Source: Pseudanabaenaceae cyanobacterium SKYG29 (GTDB lineage Bacteria; Cyanobacteriota; Cyanobacteriia; Pseudanabaenales; Pseudanabaenaceae). Taken from it: a stretch of DNA of 64,000 nt. Under the pieces are notes generated by a model. The model had not been told where the DNA came from. It was given only the letters and a program-made list of their open reading frames with translations, and did not search any database. A program made the translations under genes and the position numbers. The stretch spans positions 62,001-126,000 of the forward strand of contig JANWWT010000001.1 of NCBI GenBank assembly GCA_025055675.1. Direction: 5' to 3'. Every line of letters starts with the position of its first letter. Within the stretch, counting starts at the first letter, position 1. Positions 10,824-18,859 of this stretch are shown piece by piece.

Positions 10824-12089
10824 ATGTTCCTACTGCAACCCTGGAGGTCTGAGACTAAACCCCGCCTCGATCGGGAGATTGTGGCGATTGGCTTGATTTA
10901 TTTTATTGAGGGGGCATTGGGGCTGGCACAGTTAGCAGTCAGTTTCTTTTTCAAGGATGAGTTGGGGCTGACCCCTGCGGAAACTGCTTCCCTGGTGGGT
11001 TTGGTGATGTTACCGTGGACGATTAAGCCCTTCTATGGTTTCATTTCCGATAGTTTTCCTGTGGGGGGGTATCGCCGCCGTCCCTATCTTTTGTTTTTCA
11101 GTTTGCTGGGGACATTAGCCTGGTTGGGAATGGCAACGATCGTTAACAGTGCCCAGTTGGCGGTTCTGTTCATCGGTATAGCTTCCCTGGCGATTTCCTT
11201 CAACGATGCCCTCGTGGATGCCCTAGTGGTGGAGCGGGCGCGGTTGGAAAGTTGGGGGGATGCGGGTTCTCTGCAGTCCTTTAGCTGGGGGACGCTGTCA
11301 GCGGGGGGTGTGGTGGCAGCATTTCTGAGTGGCTATCTCCTGGAACATTTTGGGACAAGGGTAGTATTTGGTCTGACGGCAATTCTGCCTTTAATTTGGG
11401 GAGTAGCGAGTTTGGCAATCCACGACGATCGGGTGGAGACAGGGGTTAAGGGACAATTTTTCCCCCAACTGCAGGCCCTCAAGCAGGCGGTGACAAATCC
11501 CCAAATTCTCTTGCCCGCTTTGTTTTTGTTTCTCTGGCAGGCAACCCCTTCTGCGGATACCGCGTTCTTCTTTTTCACCACCAATGAACTACATTTCAAT
11601 CCCCAATTTCTGGGAACGGTGCGCCTAGTAACCAATGTGGCGGGGCTGTTTGGCGTGTGGCTCTTCCACCGGTTTTTGCGTCAGGTGCCCATGCGTCCCA
11701 TCTTCGGCTGGACAACGGTGATTTCCACACTCCTGGGTTTGACAAGTCTAATTTTGGTGAATCACTGGAACAGAGCTGTTGGCATTGATGACCGTTGGTT
11801 TAGTCTGGGGGACAGTTTGATCTTAACGATCGCGGGGCGGATTGCCTTTATGCCCACCCTGGTATTAGCGGCGCGGCTGTGTCCAGCGGGGGTGGAAGCG
11901 ACATTATTTGCCCTGCTGATGTCGGTATTAAATTTGGCAGGCTTGTGTTCCCAACAGTTGGGCGCTCTTCTGACCCATTTACTGGGGGTGACTGAGTCCG
12001 ATTTCCACAATTTGTGGCTATTGCTGCTAATTACTAATCTCTCTAGCCTGCTCCCCTTGCCCTTTTTGCGTTGGTTGCCCGATAAATAG
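10824..12089 (+). CDS. BT1/FBT family folate-biopterin transporter
   Basis: This 421-residue membrane protein has about 12 hydrophobic segments and the BT1/FBT signature region GGYRRRPYLLFFSLLG. Members move folates, biopterin or antifolates; the Synechocystis member Slr0642 has been shown to carry folates. The substrate here is inferred from family and context: the next gene, in convergent orientation, is folP, and the two overlap by 47 bases at their 3' ends. An inverted repeat precedes the gene. Confidence 0.85.
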   Translation: MFLLQPWRSETKPRLDREIVAIGLIYFIEGALGLAQLAVSFFFKDELGLTPAETASLVGLVMLPWTIKPFYGFISDSFPVGGYRRRPYLLFFSLLGTLAWLGMATIVNSAQLAVLFIGIASLAISFNDALVDALVVERARLESWGDAGSLQSFSWGTLSAGGVVAAFLSGYLLEHFGTRVVFGLTAILPLIWGVASLAIHDDRVETGVKGQFFPQLQALKQAVTNPQILLPALFLFLWQATPSADTAFFFFTTNELHFNPQFLGTVRLVTNVAGLFGVWLFHRFLRQVPMRPIFGWTTVISTLLGLTSLILVNHWNRAVGIDDRWFSLGDSLILTIAGRIAFMPTLVLAARLCPAGVEATLFALLMSVLNLAGLCSQQLGALLTHLLGVTESDFHNLWLLLLITNLSSLLPLPFLRWLPDK

Positions 12090-12897
12090 CATCCGCTACG
12101 AGGCATACTTCTTTGATGGGTTGGGGGTCGTGGACGCGGAGAATGTCTGCTCCTTGCGCAATCCCGATCGTGCAGGCAGCGGCTGTACCCAGGAGGCGGT
12201 CTTGGGGCTCAGTCTGTCCTGTCAACTTACCGATGAAACTCTTGCGGGAGACACCGAGGAGGAGGGGATAGCCTAGTTCACGGAAGAGATGGAGGTGGCG
12301 GAGAATGGTGAGGTTATGTTCTAGGGTTTTGCCAAAGCCAATTCCAGGATCGACGATTATTTGGTGAATCCCGTATTTCTGGGCTTCCTTACTGCGGTGG
12401 AGGAGAAAATCCACAATCTCAGTCACCACATCCTTGTACTGGGGAGCATCTTGCATAGTTTGGGGCATGCCCTGCATATGCATTAGGACGATAGGAACTC
12501 CCAGTTTGCCCACCATGGGTAACATTTCTTCATCGTAGCGCCCACTCGTGACATCGTTGATTATGTCCACCCCTGCTTTGATTCCCGCTAAAGCCACCTT
12601 GGCTTTCATGGTATCGAGGGAGATAGCTAAATTGGGGTAGTAAGAACGCACCGCTTCAATGACAGGCAGCACCCGTCGCAGTTCCTCATTGGCAGGGACA
12701 GGCGAGGCCCCCGGTCTGGTAGACTCCCCCCCAATGTCTAAAATGTCGATGTAGGGTAGCATCTGTTTGACCCGATCGAGGGCTTGCTCCAGTTGGTGAT
12801 ACTTACCCCCATCACTGAAACTATCCGGGGTAACGTTGAGTACCCCCATGATGTATGTCCGTTCGCCCCAGTGGAACTGCCGTCCCCTAATTTCCAT
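12043..12897 (-). CDS. folP: Dihydropteroate synthase
   Basis: This 284-residue TIM-barrel enzyme joins p-aminobenzoate to dihydropterin pyrophosphate in folate synthesis and is the sulfonamide target. It shows the pterin-site signature MGVLNVTPDSFSDGG, DIGGESTRPG and the C-terminal IRVHDP-type segment (LRVHDP). I start it at the ATG at 12897 (MEIRGRQF), which is normal for the family. A longer frame upstream only reads through the end of bcp. The start overlaps the bcp stop by 11 bases, so bcp and folP are probably co-transcribed. Confidence 0.95.
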   Translation of the reverse strand: MEIRGRQFHWGERTYIMGVLNVTPDSFSDGGKYHQLEQALDRVKQMLPYIDILDIGGESTRPGASPVPANEELRRVLPVIEAVRSYYPNLAISLDTMKAKVALAGIKAGVDIINDVTSGRYDEEMLPMVGKLGVPIVLMHMQGMPQTMQDAPQYKDVVTEIVDFLLHRSKEAQKYGIHQIIVDPGIGFGKTLEHNLTILRHLHLFRELGYPLLLGVSRKSFIGKLTGQTEPQDRLLGTAAACTIGIAQGADILRVHDPQPIKEVCLVADAIYRATNAKRARGAG

Positions 12898-13363
12898 CTC
12901 CTGAGCTGTCGAGGGCAGCAAGGACTTCCTGGGCGTGGGTTTCGGGCTTGACCGTGGTGAAAATGTGGCTAATTTTGCCTGCGGGGTCAATGATGAAGGT
13001 ATGGCGCATGATACCCATGAACTCCCTACCCATCATTTTTTTGAGACCATAGCTGTCGTAGGCAGTGGCAACACGGTAGTCAGTATCGCTGAGCAGGGGG
13101 AAGGGGAGTTGGTATTTGCTGCTAAATTTTTGATGGGATTTGCCATCATCACCACTGATCCCTAGCACTACTACACCCCTTGCCTCTAGTTCGCCATAGA
13201 TGTCACGAAAGCCACAGGCTTCCTTGGTGCAGCCAGGGGTATCATCCTTGGGATAGAAATAGAGCACTACTCGCTTGCCCCGCAAATCTGCTAGGCTGAC
13301 AATATTTCCCTCCCCGTCGGGCAGGCTAAAATCGGGGGCAGGGTCTCCTACTTGTAGTTTCAT
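12887..13363 (-). CDS. bcp: Thioredoxin-dependent thiol peroxidase (Bcp/PrxQ)
   Basis: This 158-residue peroxiredoxin reduces peroxides using thioredoxin. The peroxidatic Cys45 and the resolving Cys50 lie in DDTPGCTKEAC, the spacing of two-cysteine Bcp/PrxQ proteins. The start at 13363 (MKLQVGDPAPDFSLP) is the standard family start. A longer open frame continues upstream but runs antisense through tsaE. Its ATG and that of tsaE share the four bases CATG (13361-13364), so its promoter must lie inside the tsaE coding region. Confidence 0.94.
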   Translation of the reverse strand: MKLQVGDPAPDFSLPDGEGNIVSLADLRGKRVVLYFYPKDDTPGCTKEACGFRDIYGELEARGVVVLGISGDDGKSHQKFSSKYQLPFPLLSDTDYRVATAYDSYGLKKMMGREFMGIMRHTFIIDPAGKISHIFTTVKPETHAQEVLAALDSSGDGN

Positions 13364-13853
13364 GCTGGGGTGTGAATATCGCTGTGTTGTTAGTTTAGCA
13401 GAACTGCCACGCCTAACAGCGGCATTGGTGGACTCCATAGTGCCCCCGATCGTGTTTTTACTCCAGGGCAATTTGGGGGCAGGGAAGACTACCTTTGTCC
13501 AGGCCTTGGGGAGGAGTTTAGGCATAAAAGAGCAAATTACTAGCCCCACCTTCACCTTAATTGATGAGTATTACAGTGGCAAATTTCCCCTTTACCACAT
13601 CGACCTTTATCGCCTGGAACCAATTGCCATTCCCGAACTCCATTTAGAGTTGTACTGGCAGGACAGCTCAGAATTTCCCGCCGGCGTAGTGGCGATCGAG
13701 TGGAGCGAAAAACTCCCCCACCTACCCCCCCAATTCATTGCGATCGCATTTAGTCCCACCGAAACAGAGGATACCCGATTACTGACTTGGTCTGCCCAAG
13801 GGGAACAGGCTATCTCCCTCTTAGCCCACTTTTGGCAAAGTTTACACCCCTGA
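13362..13853 (+). CDS. tsaE: tRNA threonylcarbamoyladenosine biosynthesis ATPase TsaE
   Basis: This 163-residue P-loop protein works with TsaB and TsaD in making the t6A modification of ANN-decoding tRNAs. Walker A is GNLGAGKTT (36-44), and the family segments TSPTF and HIDLYRL follow. The ATG at 13362 gives the usual distance to the P-loop. The next in-frame alternatives (TTG/GTG about 22 codons in) would remove the first strand. It diverges from bcp with start codons sharing CATG. Its stop overlaps the beginning of a broken Uma2-like fragment. Confidence 0.93.
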   Translation: MLGCEYRCVVSLAELPRLTAALVDSIVPPIVFLLQGNLGAGKTTFVQALGRSLGIKEQITSPTFTLIDEYYSGKFPLYHIDLYRLEPIAIPELHLELYWQDSSEFPAGVVAIEWSEKLPHLPPQFIAIAFSPTETEDTRLLTWSAQGEQAISLLAHFWQSLHP

Positions 13854-14093
13854 CTTAGTGGTGGAAATTCTCTCCCCGGGTAATATAGTAGCAGAATTAC
13901 ATGCATCAGAGAGTATTTCGCTAATGGCTGCCGCCTCGTTTGGCTACTTCATCCTGAAGAACAATATGTTTTAGTCTATCATCAGCCCCAGCCAGACCAA
14001 CTAGAGCGAGTCGGAGACTGCTTGGAAGGTGAAGATGTCTTACCTGGTTTCTCATTAGATTTGACAGAATTCTTCACCGAACCTGACCTGTAA
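13849..14093 (+). pseudogene. Remnant of a Uma2/DUF820-type endonuclease gene
   Basis: The translation gives PDLVVEILSPGN from 13849, then loses frame near 13903. It resumes in another frame at 13905 as IREYFANGCRLVWLLHPEEQ, ending with LPGFSLDLTEFF and a stop at 14091-14093. Together these are the C-terminal half of the Uma2 (PD-(D/E)XK nuclease-like) family so abundant in cyanobacteria. The first half is absent: the homology begins right at the tsaE stop. The piece is therefore 5'-truncated and frameshifted, and not functional. Confidence 0.75.
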
Positions 14094-14526
14094 CCCAAAG
14101 AAGCTAAGCTATCATTTTTGCTACTAGTCTCACTCTACAATCAAATGTTTAGCAAATTCCCAGAAAGCGTGGTTAACCGATCGGGCTTAGTATCGTCATT
14201 GCAGGATTTCCAGGGTCAGTTCTTCCTTCCTGTGGTTTAACACTGCTGCCGCCTCTTCTCTCAGCTTTTCTCTGGTTTTAGGATAGCCAGTCCTTTTAGT
14301 CAATATTTGGTTTTTAACGGGTTAGTTAAAAAAGTAGCTCTGTTAACTTTCACCCCTTGTACAACTAGTTCCAGTCAGAAGGGAAGGAAATGTGTCAGAA
14401 CTACAAGAAGTAAATTAGTTAGCTAAGCCACCCTACCTTGACTCCCATTGGTTTTTCCCATCTATCTATATCAGTGAGTGAGCAAAACTCTCCCCTCACT
14501 CTGGGGTCTACCCTAGGCAAAAATCA
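14094..14526. other. Gene-free stretch between Uma2 remnant and tRNA-Lys
   Basis: I see no intact gene here. On the minus strand, 14206-14303 reads as a short coding-like frame with many Lys, Arg and Glu residues (REKLREEAAAVLNHRKEEL), opening with TTG and ended by TGA. It could be the decayed tail of a gene. The rest is AT-rich without clear structure, consistent with debris next to the Uma2 remnant. Confidence 0.4.
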
Positions 14527-14598
14527 TGGGTCGTCTGGGGATCGAACCCAGGGCCAATCGGTTAAAAGCCGAGTGCTCTACCGCTGAGCTAACGACCC
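14527..14598 (-). tRNA. tRNA-Lys (UUU)
   Basis: The reverse complement folds as a tRNA. The acceptor arms are GGGTCGT/ACGACCC with discriminator A, the D arm is GCTC...GAGC, the anticodon loop CTTTTAA gives anticodon UUU, and the T arm CTGGG TTCGATC CCCAG is complete. CCA is not encoded. It stands alone between the Uma2 remnant and the tolC-like gene. Confidence 0.95.
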
Positions 14599-14647
14599 GC
14601 AACGCTCACTGATCATAACACAGAATTAACAAATGTTTGCAAACAAA

Positions 14648-16342
14648 TCAAAGACCATTAATTGCCCGCTGCAGGTCAGCGATCGCTTGGTTGAAGTTGA
14701 TGATAGCTCGCAACTTGTTAACTTCGGCGCGCACGAGGTCTTCTTCCGTGCGGATGACTTCTAGCTGTGTTCCTACGCCAGCACTGAGGCGTAAACGAGC
14801 CAAACGCAGCGCTTCTGCAGCACTTTGGACAGCTTTTTCTGCCGTAGCAATTTGTTGTCGGTTGGACTGCAGGTTGCTGAAGGCTTGTTCCACTTCAAAG
14901 CGAATTTGGTTGATCTGTTGTTGAAAGAGGTTGTCGGCAAGGGCTTGATCGGCTTGAGTTTGGTTCAATCTGGCTTGGGCTACTCCCCCATCAAATAAAC
15001 TTAAATTTAAGCGCGCTCCCAAACTGTAACCAAGTCCTATCCCCCCTGGCTGACTGAAGTTGTCGGCAAAACCGTAGTTGGCAAATACACTAATCTGCGG
15101 TCCTAACTGGGCTTGCACCGATCGAGCCCGTTCTTCAGCAATCAGTTTCTGCAGGCGGGTACTGTCTAATTCGATGCGATTGCGCAGAGCTGTAATAATG
15201 GTGTCTTCCAGGTTTAGTTCCCAGTCCTTGACTTGCACGATCGGGTCGGCAGCACTCAAGTCCACAGTGGGGGGAAATTCCAGTAGGCGGGCAAGATTGC
15301 GACGGCTGTTATACTGTTCCCCAAGGGCTTGTTGTAGGGCTTGTTGTGCTTCTGCCAGTTGCACTTCTGCTTGCAGGACATCAAATTTAGTCCCCACACC
15401 AGCGCGCTCTAGGGCCTGGGTATCCTGCAAACTGCGCAGATTGTTTTCTACGGACTTTTTACGAATGCGCACTTGTTCATCGGCATTTTGTAAACGGTAG
15501 TAGGCGCTAATCACACTGAGACGGACATTTTGCCGAACTCTACTTACTTCTGCTTCTCTGAGGCGGACAGTATTTTCTGCCGCCCGGATGTCGGCTTCCA
15601 CTCTGCCACTAGTAAAGATGTTGTAGTTGATGCCTACATTACCGTTGAACGGTTGGGAGTAGGGAGTGGGGGAAGACAAGGAGCGGGCAATAGGAGAATC
15701 CTGAAACGTATATTCCAGTTGTGCCCCCACTGTAGGGTTGAGGACAGCTTTGGCTTCCAACAAGACGGCGCGGGAGCGCTCCAGTTGCAACTTGGCTTCC
15801 TTCAGTTCACGACTGTTGATTTCCACCAGTTCCAGGGCTTCCGCAAGGGTGATAGGTTGGGTGCGCTCGATCGTGATTTGCTCGGGATTGGTTGGTACAA
15901 CCAGGGTGGGTTTGACTTCTAGGCGCACGTCCGGAGGGGGGAGGACTTTGGGCTTAGGGGTGGGACTAGGCGAGGGAGTGGCAGGAGCAGCAGCGGTCAC
16001 GGGGGGAAGCTCTGGGGTAGGGCGGACAACCTCTATAGTAGGCAAAGCGATCGGTTCTGTCGCCACTGTGAGGGAGAGGGGAGCAGGAGTAAGGGCATCT
16101 TGGCTAATCCATTCCCGCAGTAGGACTGTAGGGGTAGAAGGATCAACCCTCGGGCTTGGTGGTTGTTGAATACTAATAGCAATTGGTTCGGTGGCGCTGG
16201 TGGGGAGAACAGGAGGAGCAGGTAATAAAGTTTCTTGGCTAAGCAATTCCCGCAGCACGGGGCTAGGAGTGGTAGTCTGGGCAAAAACCCCCTTCGTTAC
16301 CCCCAACATCAACAAGGCTAAACCACAGGTAAGTTGGCGCAT
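14648..16342 (-). CDS. TolC-family outer-membrane channel protein
   Basis: This 564-residue protein has a Sec signal peptide (MRQLTCGLALLMLGV...FAQ, cleavage near 22). A Pro-rich N-terminal region of about 150 residues follows. Two OEP repeats rich in coiled coil (EALELVEINSRELKEAKLQLERS and later parts) make up the rest, as in TolC channels serving type I secretion and drug efflux. I prefer the ATG at 16342, which has GAGGAG 8 bases upstream. A GTG start 9 bases earlier is possible. The Pro-rich region holds two copies of a repeat unit. It is a plausible exit channel for the RTX protein in this window, though no physical link is shown. Confidence 0.9.
   Translation of the reverse strand: MRQLTCGLALLMLGVTKGVFAQTTTPSPVLRELLSQETLLPAPPVLPTSATEPIAISIQQPPSPRVDPSTPTVLLREWISQDALTPAPLSLTVATEPIALPTIEVVRPTPELPPVTAAAPATPSPSPTPKPKVLPPPDVRLEVKPTLVVPTNPEQITIERTQPITLAEALELVEINSRELKEAKLQLERSRAVLLEAKAVLNPTVGAQLEYTFQDSPIARSLSSPTPYSQPFNGNVGINYNIFTSGRVEADIRAAENTVRLREAEVSRVRQNVRLSVISAYYRLQNADEQVRIRKKSVENNLRSLQDTQALERAGVGTKFDVLQAEVQLAEAQQALQQALGEQYNSRRNLARLLEFPPTVDLSAADPIVQVKDWELNLEDTIITALRNRIELDSTRLQKLIAEERARSVQAQLGPQISVFANYGFADNFSQPGGIGLGYSLGARLNLSLFDGGVAQARLNQTQADQALADNLFQQQINQIRFEVEQAFSNLQSNRQQIATAEKAVQSAAEALRLARLRLSAGVGTQLEVIRTEEDLVRAEVNKLRAIINFNQAIADLQRAINGL
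16037..16261 (-). repeat. Internal duplication in the Pro-rich N-terminus of the TolC-like protein
   Basis: Residues 28-58 (PVLRELLSQETLLPAP...TEPIAI) and 71-102 (TVLLREWISQDALTPAP...TEPIAL) are imperfect copies offset by 43 residues. The copies are also visible in the DNA around TCTTGGCTAA...ATTCCCGCAG. This points to a segmental duplication followed by drift. Confidence 0.65.
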
Positions 16343-16413
16343 TCCCTCCACTCCTCAGCAATAGACAGACAAAGGTCGGTCTGCAACGCCTTATAGTTTA
16401 GTGGGTATTGTCC

Positions 16414-18003
16414 TCAAATTGATGCGGAAAGGGGCAAATCCCTCCCCATCTGTTCACTGAGCAAGACCAAGCTTTGCAGGAGGTCATCTAAGCCTTGCCG
16501 ATCGGTGGCAGACACAAACACAGCCTGGGGATAGAGAGCACGCTGCACTGTCAGATCGGAGGTACGATCGATTTTGTTAAACACCAAAAGTGTGGGCAGG
16601 GGGTTATCACAGTCTGCCAAGGTTTGCGCCAGGATTTTTTCCACAGCCTTGATTTGGGTTTGCCAGTGGGGATGGGAACTATCTACCACATGGAGGAGGG
16701 CATGGGCAGTAGTCACTTCTTCTAGGGTGGCGCGGAAGGCGTTTTGTAGGGAAGGGGGCAACTCATGGATGAATCCAACTGTATCGGTGAGGAGGACAGT
16801 TGTGCCATTGGGTAGGAATAATTTGCGGGTAGTGGGGTCAAGGGTGGCAAACAGTTGGTCAGCACTGTAGACATCTGCTTTAGTGAGGGCGTTTAAGAGA
16901 GTGGACTTGCCGGCATTGGTATAACCCACGATCGCTATGGTAGGTATAGCTTGTTCTAGGCGATGTTGCCGCATCCGTGCCCTTTGGGTACGCAGTTGAC
17001 TGACCTGTTGTTGCAAAAAGGTGATGCGCTTTTGAATGACACGCCGATCGGTTTCCAGTTTAGTCTCCCCTGGTCCTCTTGTCCCAATACCACCCCCTAG
17101 GCGGGAGAGGGCTTCCCCCCGTCCTGTTAATCGTGGCAACCGATAGGCTAACTGGGCTAATTCCACCTGCAACTTCCCCGCCGCTGATCGTGCTCTTTGG
17201 GCAAAGATGTCGAGGATGACTTCTGTGCGATCGCTGACTCTTATCCCCGTCATACTTTCTAAGTTGCGGATTTGCGCAGGGGACAACTCCCGATCGAAGA
17301 CCAGCAAGTTAGCCCCCAAGGTTTGGCAAGCTAAAGCAATCTCCTTGATTTTGCCCTCCCCCACTATGGTCTGGGGATGGGGCTGTTCCCGCCGTTGCCA
17401 GAATGTCTGCAGTACCTGTCCCCCTGCACTGATTACCAGTTGTGCCAACTCCTCTAGCGTTGCTTGAAACAACATATCCGACTGCTTTGCCGTTTGTACC
17501 CCCACAATAATCACCCGATCGGTATCTAGGTCTACCGCCTGGGCCCTAAACTCCCGCTGAAATTCTTCTTCCAAACCACTGACCAGACCCAGAAAATCCT
17601 GCTTAGCCACTACATCCAAACTTTGGGCAGGGAAGACATACCAGGGTTTCTCACTAACTTGGGGCAATAGATGGGCGACGTAGACTTTGCCTACCCTTCC
17701 CTCCGATCGCACTTGACAGGAGACCAGAGCATCCAAACGCTGCATCACCATAGCAGTTAGGTCAGCCGTCCCGATCGGTGCACCCAGCAAGTCAGTTGTA
17801 ATACAGCGGATACCACTGAGGCGAGTTTCCCCGTAGCGAGGTAATTCTTGGGGGGGAATCCTTGTTTGCGCAGGCGTACCTACCCCTACCCGTACCACCT
17901 GACCGCGGCGATTGATGTAAGCAGAGACACTAGCCCCCACCTCCTGACTAATGAGGGCAAGACGCTGGGCAAATTCAGGGGTAGTCAGAACATCCTGGGG
18001 CAA
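16414..18003 (-). CDS. hflX: GTPase HflX
   Basis: This is a ribosome-associated GTPase that splits stalled or heat-damaged 70S ribosomes. From the TTG at 18003 it has 529 residues. The HflX N-domain with GEGKIKEI is followed by the linker GGIGTRGPGETKLETDRR and the G domain with GYTNAGKST, DTVGF and NKID. Cyanobacterial members carry an extra N-terminal region, present here. The frame stays open upstream to 18081 and encodes NTIFGQTQGLKPSQLKQLQ, which looks like the true family beginning, yet no ATG/GTG/TTG precedes it. The codon at the expected initiator is ATC, 12 bases after a GGAGG. The real protein is therefore probably 555 residues long. Confidence 0.92.
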   Translation of the reverse strand: MPQDVLTTPEFAQRLALISQEVGASVSAYINRRGQVVRVGVGTPAQTRIPPQELPRYGETRLSGIRCITTDLLGAPIGTADLTAMVMQRLDALVSCQVRSEGRVGKVYVAHLLPQVSEKPWYVFPAQSLDVVAKQDFLGLVSGLEEEFQREFRAQAVDLDTDRVIIVGVQTAKQSDMLFQATLEELAQLVISAGGQVLQTFWQRREQPHPQTIVGEGKIKEIALACQTLGANLLVFDRELSPAQIRNLESMTGIRVSDRTEVILDIFAQRARSAAGKLQVELAQLAYRLPRLTGRGEALSRLGGGIGTRGPGETKLETDRRVIQKRITFLQQQVSQLRTQRARMRQHRLEQAIPTIAIVGYTNAGKSTLLNALTKADVYSADQLFATLDPTTRKLFLPNGTTVLLTDTVGFIHELPPSLQNAFRATLEEVTTAHALLHVVDSSHPHWQTQIKAVEKILAQTLADCDNPLPTLLVFNKIDRTSDLTVQRALYPQAVFVSATDRQGLDDLLQSLVLLSEQMGRDLPLSASI

Positions 18004-18098
18004 CCGTTGGCGATAGAGCCGTTGCAGTTGCTTGAGTTGACTGGGTTTTAGTCCTTGGGTTTGACCAAAGATGGTGTTGATAGTGCCCTCTTACCTCC

Positions 18099-18746
18099 CT
18101 AAATATCTTTGAGTGTTTCCTTGAGAACAGTGCGGGCAGCTAGCTGGGACCGCGTAGAAGAAAGAATATCCACCTCCCGTCTCAGACGAGCGATCGTGTC
18201 TTGGGTTTCCAGCAAGGCCTGTTGCTCTTCACTGGCACCGTAGAAATAACTGGCAATCCAGTACGATAACTCCAAGGGGCTACGGGGAATTTGCGGCAAT
18301 TCAATTTCCTGTTCCGTCAACTTTTGGGAAAGGCGCACTACATCCATCAACACTTGGCGCAATTCCTCCGCCAAGTTATAGAGAAGGTCAGTATCTTCGC
18401 AGGTGTGGTCATCAATCCACTCCACTAGCCCCACCCGGTAAGGCTTTTCCCTCGTAAATTTGAGGACACGGAAGCGCTGTTGCCCAATGGTCATAATCTT
18501 CCACCGATCGTCGGGCAGTTTGTGGTACTGCACAATCTGGGCACAACAACCCACCATCGCGCACTTACCCCCTTGACTATCCCACATCAGCACGCCAAAG
18601 CTACGGTCCGTTTCCATCACTGTATTGATCATCATGCGGTAGCGGTACTCAAAAATGTGTAAAGGGAGGGCTTGCCCTGGGAAGAGCACCACTTCCGGGA
18701 GGGGAAAGAGAGGTAGTTCGCGTACTGAGAGGGAAGATACTGTCAT
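18099..18746 (-). CDS. Lon substrate-binding-domain protein
   Basis: This 215-residue protein consists of the Lon N-terminal (LAN/PUA-like) domain, seen in LPLFPLPEVVLFPGQALPLHIFE, plus a C-terminal helical part. It has no ATPase or protease domain. Such stand-alone proteins are common in cyanobacteria and their function is unknown. Its TAG is followed at once by GGAGG, apparently the ribosome-binding site of hflX 18 bases downstream. The two genes therefore form an operon. Confidence 0.88.
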   Translation of the reverse strand: MTVSSLSVRELPLFPLPEVVLFPGQALPLHIFEYRYRMMINTVMETDRSFGVLMWDSQGGKCAMVGCCAQIVQYHKLPDDRWKIMTIGQQRFRVLKFTREKPYRVGLVEWIDDHTCEDTDLLYNLAEELRQVLMDVVRLSQKLTEQEIELPQIPRSPLELSYWIASYFYGASEEQQALLETQDTIARLRREVDILSSTRSQLAARTVLKETLKDI

Positions 18747-18859
18747 GGCAATTAGCAGTCTCTATTACCAGGTTAGCACCGATCGGTAAAATCAGTCTCC
18801 CAATTTAGATAGAGCTACCCAAAAAATGGTAGTCTGACTGTATCCGTGAAAACAAAGAA

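Noticed and set aside
12898-12990. Upstream extension of FolP
   Set aside because: It overlaps the bcp coding region in another frame, and the family begins at the ATG at 12897.
13364-13555. Long N-terminal extension of Bcp
   Set aside because: It is antisense to tsaE and has no peroxiredoxin similarity; the family start is at 13363.
16349-16351. GTG start for the TolC-like gene
   Set aside because: The ATG at 16342 has the better spaced GAGGAG, and the extra three codons add nothing.
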